This document shows, in pieces, positions 8,068 through 15,919 of a stretch of 64,000 nt of DNA. Positions within the stretch are counted from its first letter, which is position 1; the number at the start of each line of letters is the position of its first letter. Where the stretch lies: assembly GCF_018860975.1 (NCBI RefSeq), contig NZ_JAHKQI010000003.1:62001-126000 (forward strand), in the 5' to 3' direction. This DNA comes from Lentibacter algarum (GTDB lineage Bacteria > Pseudomonadota > Alphaproteobacteria > Rhodobacterales > Rhodobacteraceae). The notes beneath the pieces are model-generated. The model was not told where the DNA came from and made no database searches. It saw only the letters and a program-made list of their open reading frames with translations. Position numbers and translations under genes: made by a program.

Positions 8068-8844
8068 ATGGCAGAATTTGGAAACATTCAATCCGGCGTC
8101 GGCACACGCACCGCAGCGATTGATGCCGGGCTACGCGCCCATATGAACAAGGTCTACGGCACGATGTCCGTCGGCATGCTGATCACAGCACTCGCGGCTT
8201 GGGCCATCGCCGGCCTCGCGACCACAACTGATCCGGCCACCGCCGCAGGCGTTATGCCAAACGGCACCATGCTCACAAGCTTCGGCGCCGCGATCTACAC
8301 CTCGGCCCTGCGTTGGGTCATCATGCTCGCACCGCTCGGCATGATCTTCGCTTTTGGCGCGGTCACCAACCGTATCTCAGCCGCAGGCGCACAGCTGTTC
8401 TTCTTTGCCTTCGCAGCCCTCATCGGTGTGTCGCTTAGCTCGATCTTCATCTTCTACACAACCTTCTCGATTGTGCAGACTTTCCTCGTAACAGCCATCG
8501 CCTTTGCTGGCCTGTCACTCTGGGGCTACACCACCAAGAAAGACATCAGCGGTTGGGGCAGCTTCCTGATCATGGGTGTTATCGGCCTTTTGGTTGCCAT
8601 GGTGATCAACTGGTTCCTCCAGTCACCTGCAATGATGTACGCGATCTCGATGATCGGTGTGCTGATCTTTGCTGGCCTCACAGCCTATGACACGCAGCAG
8701 ATCAAAACCACATACCTCGCCCACGCCCACCACGGCGATCAGGAGTGGCTCGACAAATCAGCCATCCACGGCGCGCTGAACCTCTACCTCGACTTCCTGA
8801 ACATGTTCCAGTTCCTGCTCATGTTCCTCGGCAATTCCGAGTAG
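8068..8844 (+). CDS. Bax inhibitor-1/YccA family membrane protein
   Basis: 258 residues with about seven membrane helices after a soluble N-terminus of 25 residues. The N-terminal helix enters with H-M-N-K-V-Y-G-T-M-S-V-G-M, and the C-terminus has the family's A-Y-D-T-Q-Q-I-K and A-L-N-L-Y-L-D-F-L-N-M-F-Q pattern with conserved aspartates. BI-1 proteins are inner-membrane proteins thought to leak calcium or influence membrane protein turnover. CGGAGG precedes the ATG. A strong terminator follows, so it is probably a single-gene unit. Confidence 0.93.
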   Translation: MAEFGNIQSGVGTRTAAIDAGLRAHMNKVYGTMSVGMLITALAAWAIAGLATTTDPATAAGVMPNGTMLTSFGAAIYTSALRWVIMLAPLGMIFAFGAVTNRISAAGAQLFFFAFAALIGVSLSSIFIFYTTFSIVQTFLVTAIAFAGLSLWGYTTKKDISGWGSFLIMGVIGLLVAMVINWFLQSPAMMYAISMIGVLIFAGLTAYDTQQIKTTYLAHAHHGDQEWLDKSAIHGALNLYLDFLNMFQFLLMFLGNSE

Positions 8845-8870
8845 TCAGGCGAGCGAAGCAAACAAGACAT

Positions 8871-8898
8871 AGGGCCAGTCACCGCGACTGGCCCTTTT
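8871..8898 (+). terminator. Intrinsic terminator after the Bax inhibitor-1 gene
   Basis: GGGCCAGTC (8872-8880), a five-base loop and GACTGGCCC (8886-8894) form a perfect 9-bp stem followed directly by TTTT. Confidence 0.85.
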
Positions 8899-8932
8899 CA
8901 TTTCAAGCAAGCAAATTTGGCAGGCTGACCTC

Positions 8933-9526
8933 ATGAAAAATATCGTCTTTGACATCGGCAATGTGCTCGTAGCCTGGGATGCCCACGCGGCCTTCCGGCA
9001 CGCCTTTGACGATGCAACTGCAATCGAACAGTTCTTCACCGAATCAGACTTCTTCGCATGGAACCTTGAACAAGACCGTGGTCGCTCGATCGCAGAGGCT
9101 ATCCAAGCAGCCCATCCCGACCACGCCCCCCTGCTGGCGGGTTTCTTTGAGCGCTTCCCCGACACGATACAGCACAAGATAGAAGGCACATGGAGCATTC
9201 TGCATGAGCTAAAGCACTCTGGGCATCGCATTTTCGGCCTCACCAACTGGGGGGCCGAGACATGGCCCCTGGGCCTCGCCGCCCACCCCGAGCTTGCGGA
9301 AGTGTTTGAAGATACCGTGGTGTCCGGCGTCGAGAAAATGATCAAACCACAACCCGAGATCTACCGCCTCCTCACCCAGCGCAACGGCCTCACCCCGCAA
9401 GACTGCCTGTTCATCGACGACAGCCTCGCAAACGTTGAAGGCGCACGTGCTGTTGGCTGGCAGGCTGTGCATTTTACCTCGCCCGATACCCTGCGAACAG
9501 AGCTGCAAGAGCATAGCTTGCTCTAA
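8933..9526 (+). CDS. HAD-superfamily hydrolase (YihX-like)
   Basis: 197 residues. Motif I is F-D-I-G-N-V-L at 6-12, with the nucleophile Asp7 but Gly9 where phosphatases usually carry a second Asp, as in the YihX-type group. A helical cap covers about 15-90. Motif II is G-L-T-N-W and motif III/IV is K-P-Q-P-E-I-Y followed by F-I-D-D-S-L-A-N-V-E-G-A. Relatives remove phosphate from small sugar phosphates such as glucose-1-phosphate; the substrate here is not evident. The stop overlaps that of the convergent endonuclease-like gene by a few bases. Confidence 0.85.
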   Translation: MKNIVFDIGNVLVAWDAHAAFRHAFDDATAIEQFFTESDFFAWNLEQDRGRSIAEAIQAAHPDHAPLLAGFFERFPDTIQHKIEGTWSILHELKHSGHRIFGLTNWGAETWPLGLAAHPELAEVFEDTVVSGVEKMIKPQPEIYRLLTQRNGLTPQDCLFIDDSLANVEGARAVGWQAVHFTSPDTLRTELQEHSLL

Positions 9527-10215
9527 ACCGCGCTCACCTCTGCCAGAATCGGCAGGTGATCGGACGGGTGGCTGCCCTTCGTGGCGCGTGGAATATCCAG
9601 TGGTTTCACCCGCAAGCGCTCGCAATGGGCGATCCTGTCAAGCGCGGCAACAGGCAGGCTTGAAGGAAAAGTGCGCCCTGGTGTCAGAATGTTGTAACTC
9701 TGCGCCAGCCGCCCCAGCCCCGCCTTGCGCGACCACTCGTTGAAGTCCCCCAGAATGATCGTGGGGCGTTCTGGCAAAGCATCAAGCGCCTCGCGAATGT
9801 GGTCAAGCTGCAACCGCCGCGAGCGCCGCAACAGGCCCAGATGCACACCAACCACACGCAGGTGAGGCAGATCAACCGCCACAGCCCCGCGCGGCTCAAG
9901 CCCCGGCAACGGGAAGCGGTGGACATCAGCAGCCTGCAAATCGGGCCGCGCCAAAAGCGCTATGCCGTGCCAACCAAGGCTCACCTCATTGTCTGCGACA
10001 GGCAGGGCTCGCAGCCCTGTGTGGCTCTCGATCAACTCCCGCGGCAACGCCGCAGGCCGCGCGCCCATGCGAAAGTCAGCTTCTTGCAGGGCCACGACGT
10101 CGGCCTTAAACGCCGCAATTGCCCGCAGCACACGCAATGGTTCGCGCCGCAAATCGCTGCCAAGACCTGCGCGAATGTTGTAGCTTGCCAGCCGTAATGG
10201 TGCAAAATTACTCAT
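9523..10215 (-). CDS. Endonuclease/exonuclease/phosphatase family protein
   Basis: 230 residues from ATG 10215. The EEP (DNase I-like) fold is marked by A-S-Y-N-I-R-A-G-L at the N-terminus, A-L-Q-E-A-D with the metal-binding Glu, G-V-H-L-G-L in the middle, I-L-G-D-F-N-E-W-S, and the C-terminal S-H-P-S-D-H-L-P-I. These residues bind Mg2+ and cleave phosphodiesters or phosphomonoesters; the substrate could be nucleic acid or lipid headgroup. An in-frame upstream GTG/ATG region to 10269 would add a hydrophobic leader but overlaps the divergent membrane-protein gene, so the shorter form is preferred. Confidence 0.85.
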   Translation of the reverse strand: MSNFAPLRLASYNIRAGLGSDLRREPLRVLRAIAAFKADVVALQEADFRMGARPAALPRELIESHTGLRALPVADNEVSLGWHGIALLARPDLQAADVHRFPLPGLEPRGAVAVDLPHLRVVGVHLGLLRRSRRLQLDHIREALDALPERPTIILGDFNEWSRKAGLGRLAQSYNILTPGRTFPSSLPVAALDRIAHCERLRVKPLDIPRATKGSHPSDHLPILAEVSAV

Positions 10216-10256
10216 AGCCCCTATATTGGGTGCAAGTGCCCAAACTGAAAGCCCCA

Positions 10257-10910
10257 ATGCAACAATCACGCCCCTATGTCGTCTGGATCATTCAGTCTGT
10301 GCTGCTCTTGGAGGCCGTTGCAGGCGGTGTCGCGCAGGCTTGGTCGACGGTGTTTGTTGCCACTGCAACGCTGGTGCTCACCTTTCTGCCGCAGCGCTTT
10401 GCACGGGTCTTTGGCCTTCGCTTGCCCAACTCCCTGCTTACGGCGGCTGTCTTGTTCATCTTTGCCACACTGTTCCTCGGCGAGGTCGCAGATTTCTACG
10501 GCAAGTTCTGGTGGTGGGATGTCGCCTTGCATTTCCTTTCTGCCCTCAGCTTTGCCATGCTCGGTTTCTTGCTGATCTTTATGCTGTTTGAGGGCGACCG
10601 CTACGCCGCCCCGCCTTGGGCACTGGCTATGCTGGCCTTTTGCGTCAGCCTCTCGATCGGCGCGTTGTGGGAGGTGTTCGAGTTTGCCATGGATCAGACC
10701 TTTGGCATGAACATGCAAAAATCCGGCCTTGTGGACACGATGAAAGACCTGATCATCGACACAGGCGGCGCAACCCTCGGCGCAATCGCGGGGTTCTTTT
10801 ACCTCAAGGGTCGGCAAGTCGGCGGTGTCGGCCCGATGATCGACGCCTTTATCGTCGCCAACAAGAGCTGGTATCGCAAACTGCGGAACAAGCCAGCCGA
10901 CAAATACTAG
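10257..10910 (+). CDS. Integral membrane protein, DUF2238/YjdF-like
   Basis: 217 residues with about six membrane helices. The F-W-W-W-D-V-A-L-H-F-L-S-A segment, the G-A-L-W-E-V-F-E-F-A-M-D motif and the following D-T-M-K-D-L-I-I-D-T-G-G-A match the pattern of DUF2238/YjdF inner-membrane proteins of unknown function; the conserved His, Glu and Asp residues within membrane segments suggest a metal or proton role, which is inference. An upstream GTG at 10230 is an alternative start but leaves only 14 bp from the divergent gene. The stop overlaps the convergent TetR gene. Confidence 0.75.
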   Translation: MQQSRPYVVWIIQSVLLLEAVAGGVAQAWSTVFVATATLVLTFLPQRFARVFGLRLPNSLLTAAVLFIFATLFLGEVADFYGKFWWWDVALHFLSALSFAMLGFLLIFMLFEGDRYAAPPWALAMLAFCVSLSIGALWEVFEFAMDQTFGMNMQKSGLVDTMKDLIIDTGGATLGAIAGFFYLKGRQVGGVGPMIDAFIVANKSWYRKLRNKPADKY

Positions 10911-11506
10911 GCACCAACGCGCAATCCAAGCGTCTCTTGCGTCATGTCCGCAGCAAGGTTGGCGACATCGGCATCCGAAGTTCCGCGCTGCAACTCAACA
11001 CGCAGCGCTGTGATATTGGCCTGATAACGCCGCGCAAGCCGCTTTGGATCAGCGTCAGCCGATATTTCTCCCAAATCGCGTGCGGCCTCAAACGCCTGCG
11101 CAAACTCGGCGCATATTGCCTCAAGATAGCTCTTTGAAACCTCCGCAATCTTGGGGTCGGTTGATCTGGTATCCACCAGCGTTTTCATCAACATACAGGC
11201 TTGGCGTGTCGCGTCCTCATCTGCAAGGTCAACATAACTCTGGAACTGGGAGGCCAACCCCGCCAAGGGAGAGTCAAAGCCAGCCAACTGTGTGCGAAAC
11301 CCGCGACGCGACGCCTCAAAATAGCGTTGCAGCGCCAACAGATAGAGGTTCTCTTTGCTTTCAAACGCCGCATAGATACTGCCGGGTTTCATGCTCAGAG
11401 CGGCTTCCAAGTCCTTGAGCGACGTCGCATGAAAGCCCTTGCGCCAAAACACGGTCATGGCGGCGTCAAGCGCTGCATCACGATCATAGTTAGCGGCACG
11501 GGCCAT
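10907..11506 (-). CDS. TetR/AcrR-family transcriptional regulator
   Basis: 199 residues. The N-terminal helix-turn-helix spans about 10-55 (A-A-L-D-A-A-M-T-V-F-W-R-K-G-F then T-S-L-K-D-L-E-A-A-L and K-P-G-S-I-Y-A-A-F). The rest is an all-helical ligand and dimer domain with one Cys near A-T-R-Q-A-C-M-L-M. It lies four bases downstream of the DsbA-like gene and so is probably in the same transcript. The tandem palindromes upstream of the AhpD-like gene at 12.94 kb are its most likely operators. The inducer is unknown; the neighbours suggest a redox or electrophile signal. Confidence 0.9.
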   Translation of the reverse strand: MARAANYDRDAALDAAMTVFWRKGFHATSLKDLEAALSMKPGSIYAAFESKENLYLLALQRYFEASRRGFRTQLAGFDSPLAGLASQFQSYVDLADEDATRQACMLMKTLVDTRSTDPKIAEVSKSYLEAICAEFAQAFEAARDLGEISADADPKRLARRYQANITALRVELQRGTSDADVANLAADMTQETLGLRVGA

Positions 11507-11509
11507 GGG

Positions 11510-12154
11510 CTAGTCCTTCATCTCGGCAAGTTGCTTCAGTATGCTGGTGTAGTTTTCCACGCCCTGCGCCCCTGTGACAAGGTGCTTGCCCTTAAACACC
11601 ACAGCAGGCACGCCGGAAATTCCCTGCTGCTGCCAAAAAGCCTCTGCACTGCGTACGTCATCTGCAAACCGCTGATCGTCCAGCACAGCCAAGGCCTCGT
11701 CACGGTCCAAGCCGATCTCGCCGGCAACATCCGCCAGCACGTTGTTGTCTGACAGGTTGCGCTGGTCGGTGAAATGCGCCGAAAACAACGCCATCTTCAG
11801 ATCATGGCGGCGATTATGCGCATCGGCCCAGTGCAAAAGCTGATGGGTGTTGAAAGTGTTGTGCATCCGCGACGCATCAGTCCAGGCAAACTTGAAGCCG
11901 AGACTGTCGCCCAAAGCCGCCATCTGCTGACGCGACTGCTCTGATTGCTCCGGTGTGCTGCCGTATTTCTCGATGATATGCTCGCGGGTGTTCTGCCCTT
12001 CCGGCGGCATCTGCGGGTTAAGCTCAAACGGGTGCCAATGTATTTCATGCGCTGTGTCCGACGCCTCAAGCGCCTGTGCAAGCTGGCGATATCCGATGAT
12101 GCACCAAGGGCACATCACGTCAGAAACGATGTCGATGCGAAGAGGATCTGTCAT
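11510..12154 (-). CDS. DsbA-family oxidoreductase, FrnE-like
   Basis: 214 residues with no signal peptide, so cytoplasmic. The thioredoxin-like active site is M-C-P-W-C at 14-18, preceded by a beta strand (I-D-I-V-S-D-V). The helical insert and the C-terminal G-V-P-A-V-V-F-K-G-K cis-proline segment follow the FrnE/2-hydroxychromene-2-carboxylate isomerase-like subgroup, which acts on thiols or polyketide-like substrates and is linked with oxidative stress. It is the first gene of a likely two-gene unit with the TetR regulator. A 162-bp gap containing a terminator separates it from the AhpD-like gene. Confidence 0.88.
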   Translation of the reverse strand: MTDPLRIDIVSDVMCPWCIIGYRQLAQALEASDTAHEIHWHPFELNPQMPPEGQNTREHIIEKYGSTPEQSEQSRQQMAALGDSLGFKFAWTDASRMHNTFNTHQLLHWADAHNRRHDLKMALFSAHFTDQRNLSDNNVLADVAGEIGLDRDEALAVLDDQRFADDVRSAEAFWQQQGISGVPAVVFKGKHLVTGAQGVENYTSILKQLAEMKD

Positions 12155-12281
12155 GTCTGCTCCTTAAGAAAACACTGCCCGAACACAGCCCGATCACCAG
12201 CCAACCATAGGCCGAGTTCCGAGATATCAAACAAGTTCAAGATGATGTTGATGACCAGCAAGATTGTCAAACAGGTGTTAA

Positions 12282-12307
12282 AGGCGCGCCCACATTCGAG
12301 CGCGCCT
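12282..12307 (-). terminator. Terminator-like hairpin after the AhpD-like gene
   Basis: AGGCGCGC (12282-12289) and GCGCGCCT (12300-12307) form a perfect 8-bp stem just past the stop of the minus-strand gene at 12317. The transcribed strand continues TTAA, so the U-tract is short and termination may be partial. Confidence 0.5.
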
Positions 12308-12316
12308 CAGGTTTAC

Positions 12317-12883
12317 TTACTCGGCGGCAACGGCCTGCTTTTCCCAAGCAAACTTCTGGAACACTTGGTCAACAGGCGTTTTTGCGAAGTGGTTGGTGTA
12401 GTTTGACATCAACTTCTGCGCCGCACCAAGAATGATCTCAAGGATGTTTGTCTCGCTAAAGCCAGCATCCAGGAACGCTTGCGTGTCGGCATCAGCAACA
12501 AAGCCACGGTCGCGCACCAAAGCCAGTGTAAATGTGCGAAGGGCTTCAAGCTTGGCGGTCGGCAGCGGCGTTTCGTTGCGCAGCGCTTCTGTGATCGCGT
12601 CATCGATCTTCATCATCTTGGCGATGCCCGTGTGCGCTGGCACACAGTAATGACAATTGCTCTCAACGTTGATCGTTTGCCAAACAACGGTCTTCTCTTC
12701 GTCGGTCATAGACGTCGCCATGAACTGCTGATGCGCGAAGTTGTAGGCGGCCAGCAGCGGCGGGGCGGCGGCCATTGTGCCGTGCAAACCCGGGATGCGG
12801 CCGTTGTTCTTCAGCGAAGTTTCCAAAAGCGGTTTGCCCGCGTCCGGTGCGGTTTCGATCGTGTGAATAGTAAAGGTCGCCAT
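12317..12883 (-). CDS. Carboxymuconolactone decarboxylase/AhpD-like protein
   Basis: 188 residues. The AhpD-like helical fold is shown by the redox motif C-H-Y-C at 77-80 with His84 (C-x-x-C-x-x-x-H), within N-V-E-S-N-C-H-Y-C-V-P-A-H. Proteins of this type reduce peroxides or act as thiol-based peroxidase partners. ATG 12883 has AAAGGG upstream; the in-frame extension to 12949 would run into the operators and is rejected. Two identical palindromes 55-94 bp upstream, and a TetR gene on the same strand downstream, indicate TetR control. Confidence 0.87.
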   Translation of the reverse strand: MATFTIHTIETAPDAGKPLLETSLKNNGRIPGLHGTMAAAPPLLAAYNFAHQQFMATSMTDEEKTVVWQTINVESNCHYCVPAHTGIAKMMKIDDAITEALRNETPLPTAKLEALRTFTLALVRDRGFVADADTQAFLDAGFSETNILEIILGAAQKLMSNYTNHFAKTPVDQVFQKFAWEKQAVAAE

Positions 12884-12934
12884 AATATGCCCTTTCAGGG
12901 TGTGTTGCGTTATCCGATACACAGCACCTAAGGG

Positions 12935-12977
12935 TTGTTGAGCGATCACTCAAGCTAATTGTTGAGCGATCACTCAA
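12935..12977 (-). promoter_or_regulatory. Two tandem TetR-type operators
   Basis: The 16-mer TTGAGCGATCACTCAA occurs at 12938-12953 and again at 12962-12977, each extended by a shared TTG on the left (19-bp direct repeat). Each copy is an inverted repeat of TTGAG and CTCAA around GATC. The 24-bp spacing places the second dimer on a turned face of the helix, as when two dimers bind cooperatively. They lie just upstream of the AhpD-like gene; binding by the nearby TetR protein is inferred. Confidence 0.75.
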
Positions 12978-13081
12978 AAGTGAGAAGTCCTATCTATCCC
13001 ACGGCTGGCAACTCTCCCTGAACACCGCCACATGCTCGGCAAACACGCTGAGGATTTTATAATCATTTCAAGAGCAAAGAG

Positions 13082-13282
13082 GTGCTATATTCGGCAACGG
13101 TCGAGAGCTTTCTCATGGGCCGTGGCGCTATCTGGCGTGCCGAGGCCGGTATCGACATGAGCGCACTTTCCCCGAAAATGGCGCAGCACATGCTCGACAG
13201 CTACCTTTCCGAGTGCCACCTCAGTGGTAGAATGCCAGCGAAAAGCCTTCGTCTTCTGTTGGTGCTTCAAAGTGCTTGTTGA
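13082..13282 (+). CDS. Possible small ORF or gene remnant
   Basis: A GTG-started frame of 66 codons. Up to about 13215 the codons look like real coding sequence for this genome (C/G-rich third positions) and read S-P-K-M-A-Q-H-M-L-D-S-Y-L-S-E; after that the frame only mirrors the antisense kinase gene, which ends at 13221. I recognise no family. It may be a short gene converging on the kinase or a decayed fragment. Confidence 0.25.
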   Translation: MLYSATVESFLMGRGAIWRAEAGIDMSALSPKMAQHMLDSYLSECHLSGRMPAKSLRLLLVLQSAC

Positions 13283-13697
13283 TCTGCCAAAACTGATCTT
13301 CCGAAACTGCAAACGGGTGCTCCCCGAGGGCATTTCTACGTTGCAAGCGTTCCAGACAGATCTCACTTGCCACATCCAGATAATGCAGTTGCGCCTCAGC
13401 GCCAGCAGCTTCAGCGAGGCTCAACATCCAGGCCCGATCAACCCGCCGGTTGGCGGCAAAGTCCATCACAACTGAAGCCCCCGCGCGCAAGATATCAACA
13501 CAAAGCGGGCCAGCGATTGCTCGCACCTTAGCCGAGCATTGCACATAATCCGCGATCGCGTTCATCTGGTCGCCGAACAGCCCCGAAAGCCACATATCTT
13601 CGGCCAAACAAACCATGTCTCCATGAGCCGTCAGCTCGGCACTCAGCGTCGACTTTCCCGAGGCGATCCGCCCGCATAACACATGTAACTCCGGCAT
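13221..13697 (-). CDS. P-loop kinase-like ATPase (AAA_33 type)
   Basis: 158 residues. A Walker A loop, G-R-I-A-S-G-K-S-T, sits at 9-17, followed by a V-V-M-D-F-A-A-N segment in the position of Walker B and a C-terminal lid with C-L-E-R-L-Q-R-R-N. This is the arrangement of small nucleoside/zeta-toxin-like kinases that phosphorylate small molecules or sugars; the substrate is unknown and no antitoxin-like partner lies beside it. ATG 13697 is preferred because GAGGG lies about five bases upstream. Confidence 0.75.
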   Translation of the reverse strand: MPELHVLCGRIASGKSTLSAELTAHGDMVCLAEDMWLSGLFGDQMNAIADYVQCSAKVRAIAGPLCVDILRAGASVVMDFAANRRVDRAWMLSLAEAAGAEAQLHYLDVASEICLERLQRRNALGEHPFAVSEDQFWQINKHFEAPTEDEGFSLAFYH

Positions 13698-13723
13698 ATT
13701 GCCCTCTTCTGTCAGCAAAACGA

Positions 13724-13757
13724 AAAACCGCGCCCCCTGTGCTGGGAGCGCGGCTCT
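13724..13757 (-). terminator. Intrinsic terminator after rpmG
   Basis: CCGCGCCCC and GGAGCGCGG form a 9-bp stem with one mismatch. On the minus strand it is followed by TTTTT, placing it 25-58 bp past the rpmG stop. Confidence 0.65.
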
Positions 13758-13781
13758 GAAACTCTCAGATGAAGCCAGATC

Positions 13782-13949
13782 TTACTTGATCTTGCCTTCT
13801 TTGTATTCAACATGCTTACGCACAACAGGGTCGTACTTACGAACAACCATCTTTTCGGTCATCGTGCGCGCGTTCTTTTTGGTCACGTAGAAGTGGCCAG
13901 TGCCTGCGGTCGAGTTCAGGCGGATTTTGATCGTGGTTGGCTTCGCCAT
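13782..13949 (-). CDS. rpmG: Large ribosomal subunit protein bL33
   Basis: 55 residues, the usual bL33 length. The sequence [20 protein letters not shown] and the following Y-V-T-K-K-N-A-R-T segment are typical of proteobacterial L33, and K-Y-D-P-V-V-R-K-H closes the protein. It has no cysteines, so it is the zinc-independent form. It sits alone with its own terminator, as is common for rpmG in alphaproteobacteria. Confidence 0.96.
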   Translation of the reverse strand: MAKPTTIKIRLNSTAGTGHFYVTKKNARTMTEKMVVRKYDPVVRKHVEYKEGKIK

Positions 13950-14119
13950 TGGTCATCTCCAGCAGTGGGGCAGGCACATTTGCGTGCGGCCCATGAATTC
14001 TATATCAGACCAGCCTTTTAAGCGCTCGCTCGCCCGAGTCAACCGCAAAGACACGCCAGCGCCCTCTTTTCACCGAGGTTGCGATCTGCCATAGGCGAAT
14101 AAACACCGGAAACGCGCCT

Positions 14120-14992
14120 ATGTCACGTAACTCAGCCATCATCGCCGTTCTCGTAGCCGCTATGCTCTGGGGCACAACCGGCACATTCCAGAGCTTTCTG
14201 CCTGACGCGCGCGAGCCTCTCGTCGTCGGTGCCTTACGCCTGCTTATCGGTGCAATAGCTCTGTGCGCTCTTGCGCTCGCACAGCCGACAGCGCGCCGCG
14301 CCTTCAGCCAACTCCCGCGCAGACCGCTCCTCTTGGCCAGTGTGGCAATCGCCGCCTACAACCTGCTGTTCTTCGCCGCAGTCCTGCGCGCAGGGGTGGG
14401 CATCGGCACGGCGATCACCATCGGCTCGGCCCCGCTTTGGGTCGCGCTTTATGACCTCACCCAAGGCCGCAAGCCAACCGCCCGCAAGCTCACCGGACAA
14501 GCCAGCGCCATCTTCGGTGCCTGCCTGCTTGTGCTCTCCGGCCAGACGGAAGGCCTCACTTGGGCCGGCATCATACTGGCCCTCGCCGCTGGCCTCACTT
14601 ACGCAACTTACTCGCTCGCCAGCAGCCGCATGTCACCACACGCCCCATCCGCAACCATCGCCGCAAGCACCTTCGCGCTCGCCGCGATCTTCACTTTGCC
14701 AGTCTTCGCCTTCATCCCGTGGCACTGGGCACTCACAGGCACAGCCCCCTACACATTGCTCGCCCTTGGCCTGCTCTCAACAGGCGTCGCCTATGCGCTT
14801 TACACTTGGGGCCTCAAGGCCCTGCCCGCCTCAACGGCCGTTACACTGGCGTTGGCAGAACCTTTCACAGCATGGGTTCTTGCAACCTTCATTGTCGGAG
14901 AACCGCTCACATACACAAAGCTCACAGGCGCCGCTCTTTTGCTCCTGGGCCTTTATTTCGTAACATCAGAAAAACGCGCGGAGGGCCTATAA
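14120..14992 (+). CDS. DMT-superfamily (EamA) transporter
   Basis: 290 residues with ten predicted membrane helices arranged as two EamA repeats (about 8-135 and 145-285). The first helix begins I-I-A-V-L-V-A-A-M-L-W-G-T-T-G and the repeat ends in A-L-A-E-P-F-T-A-W-V. These inner-membrane carriers mostly export amino acids or metabolites; the substrate cannot be read from the sequence. The last codons and stop lie inside the 3' P1 strand of the convergent rnpB gene. Confidence 0.9.
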   Translation: MSRNSAIIAVLVAAMLWGTTGTFQSFLPDAREPLVVGALRLLIGAIALCALALAQPTARRAFSQLPRRPLLLASVAIAAYNLLFFAAVLRAGVGIGTAITIGSAPLWVALYDLTQGRKPTARKLTGQASAIFGACLLVLSGQTEGLTWAGIILALAAGLTYATYSLASSRMSPHAPSATIAASTFALAAIFTLPVFAFIPWHWALTGTAPYTLLALGLLSTGVAYALYTWGLKALPASTAVTLALAEPFTAWVLATFIVGEPLTYTKLTGAALLLLGLYFVTSEKRAEGL

Positions 14993-15338
14993 GCCGGATC
15001 TTGTCCAGACGGGTTGCCCCGCCCTGTGTGACCATTCATCTCAAGACGCTGTTGCCAACGCCCCTCTAGCTGCCAACCCGAACCTTGAGCCAAGGCGGCC
15101 CATGTAAGGTTCCTATTCGGCATTGCTCCCGGTGGGGTTTGCCATGCGGGTGCTGTTACCAGAACCCCGGTGGGCTCTTACCCCACCGTTTCACCCTTAC
15201 CCACGAAACCGCAGGCGGTCTCTTCTCTGTGGCACTTTCCGTCAGGTTGCCCTGCCCGGGCGTTACCCGGCACCGTTTCCTTGTGGAGTCCGGACTTTCC
15301 TCTCGGGTTGCCCCAAGCGGTCACCCGGCCCTCCGCGC
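14976..15338 (-). ncRNA. rnpB: RNase P RNA, bacterial type A
   Basis: About 363 nt on the minus strand. The universal core near the 5' end (GAGGAAAGTCCGGACTCC, complement of 15285-15302) is present, followed by the A-rich G-C-C-A-C-A-G segment, G-G-T-A-A-G-A-G, and the 3' conserved A-C-A-A-G-A-T-C-C-G-G-C-T-T-A. The ends pair perfectly as helix P1: 15327-15338 with 14976-14987, 12 bp. This RNA is the catalytic subunit that trims tRNA 5' ends. Ends are set by P1 and by the promoter and may shift by a few bases. Confidence 0.95.
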
Positions 15339-15344
15339 CCTTGC

Positions 15345-15374
15345 GCCATACGCGACAAGCCCCCCCCACGTCAA
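15345..15374 (-). promoter_or_regulatory. rnpB: rnpB promoter
   Basis: On the minus strand TTGACG (15374-15369) and TATGGC (15350-15345) are separated by 18 bp, placing the transcription start five to seven bases later at about 15338-15340, exactly where helix P1 begins. Confidence 0.65.
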
Positions 15375-15470
15375 TCGAGCGCCGTAAAGAACCCCGCAAC
15401 CAGCCCTTTCTCTTTCAGCTTTTTCTTTGCACCAACCCATACAAACTCCCCCATAGAGCGAAGGAAGGCA

Positions 15471-15881
15471 CTGATACGCAGAAGCAAGTATGCAACAGTA
15501 CTCGCTGTTCTCGCGATCACGGTTCTCGCAGCCCTGTTCTGGATCAAGCGCGATCCATGGTCAGGCCTCTCCGAGCCACAGGGTTTTGTCTTTGCGAAAT
15601 CGCGGGTCATGGATAGCGAAGTGAACCGCGAAGTGAGCGACCTGTCTAAAGACTACGGACTGTTCGCTCCGGCAATCACACACATGCAAAGCACTTTGGA
15701 CGCGGCCTCCAAGGAGGGCTACCTCCTTTATGATCCGCAAACCGCACAGGTGACGTCCTTTGTCGGCGGCGAGGCGATCAACGCGCCGCTGCCACAAGAC
15801 GGTGTCATAAAGCTTCTCGAAGGCGACAAAGAGCTCTTCTACTCAATCCCCGAAAGGCGGTTTATCGAGCCCGAGCAATAG
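15471..15881 (+). CDS. Hypothetical membrane-anchored protein with non-canonical start
   Basis: About 135 residues: a short basic N-terminus (R-R-S-K-Y), one hydrophobic helix (V-L-A-V-L-A-I-T-V-L-A-A-L-F), then a soluble domain of about 110 residues, including K-E-G-Y-L-L-Y-D-P-Q-T and F-Y-S-I-P-E-R-R-F. A type II anchor or uncleaved signal is likely. No ATG, GTG or TTG occurs in frame between rnpB and the helix. An AAGGAAGG ribosome site at 15461-15468 points to CTG 15471 or ATA 15474 as the start. I recognise no family. Coding is judged likely from the clean membrane helix and codon use. Confidence 0.6.
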   Translation: MIRRSKYATVLAVLAITVLAALFWIKRDPWSGLSEPQGFVFAKSRVMDSEVNREVSDLSKDYGLFAPAITHMQSTLDAASKEGYLLYDPQTAQVTSFVGGEAINAPLPQDGVIKLLEGDKELFYSIPERRFIEPEQ

Positions 15882-15919
15882 CGCTGCTTCACTCACGCAG
15901 CACGCAACTGCAAAGCACG

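Noticed and set aside
13221-13697. Toxin-antitoxin system (zeta-toxin-like kinase)
   Set aside because: Only the generic P-loop kinase motifs are visible and no antitoxin-like gene adjoins.
15123-15470. Long open frame running through rnpB into the hypothetical gene
   Set aside because: The first part is the antisense strand of the RNase P RNA and has no protein-like composition; only the part after about 15471 is kept.
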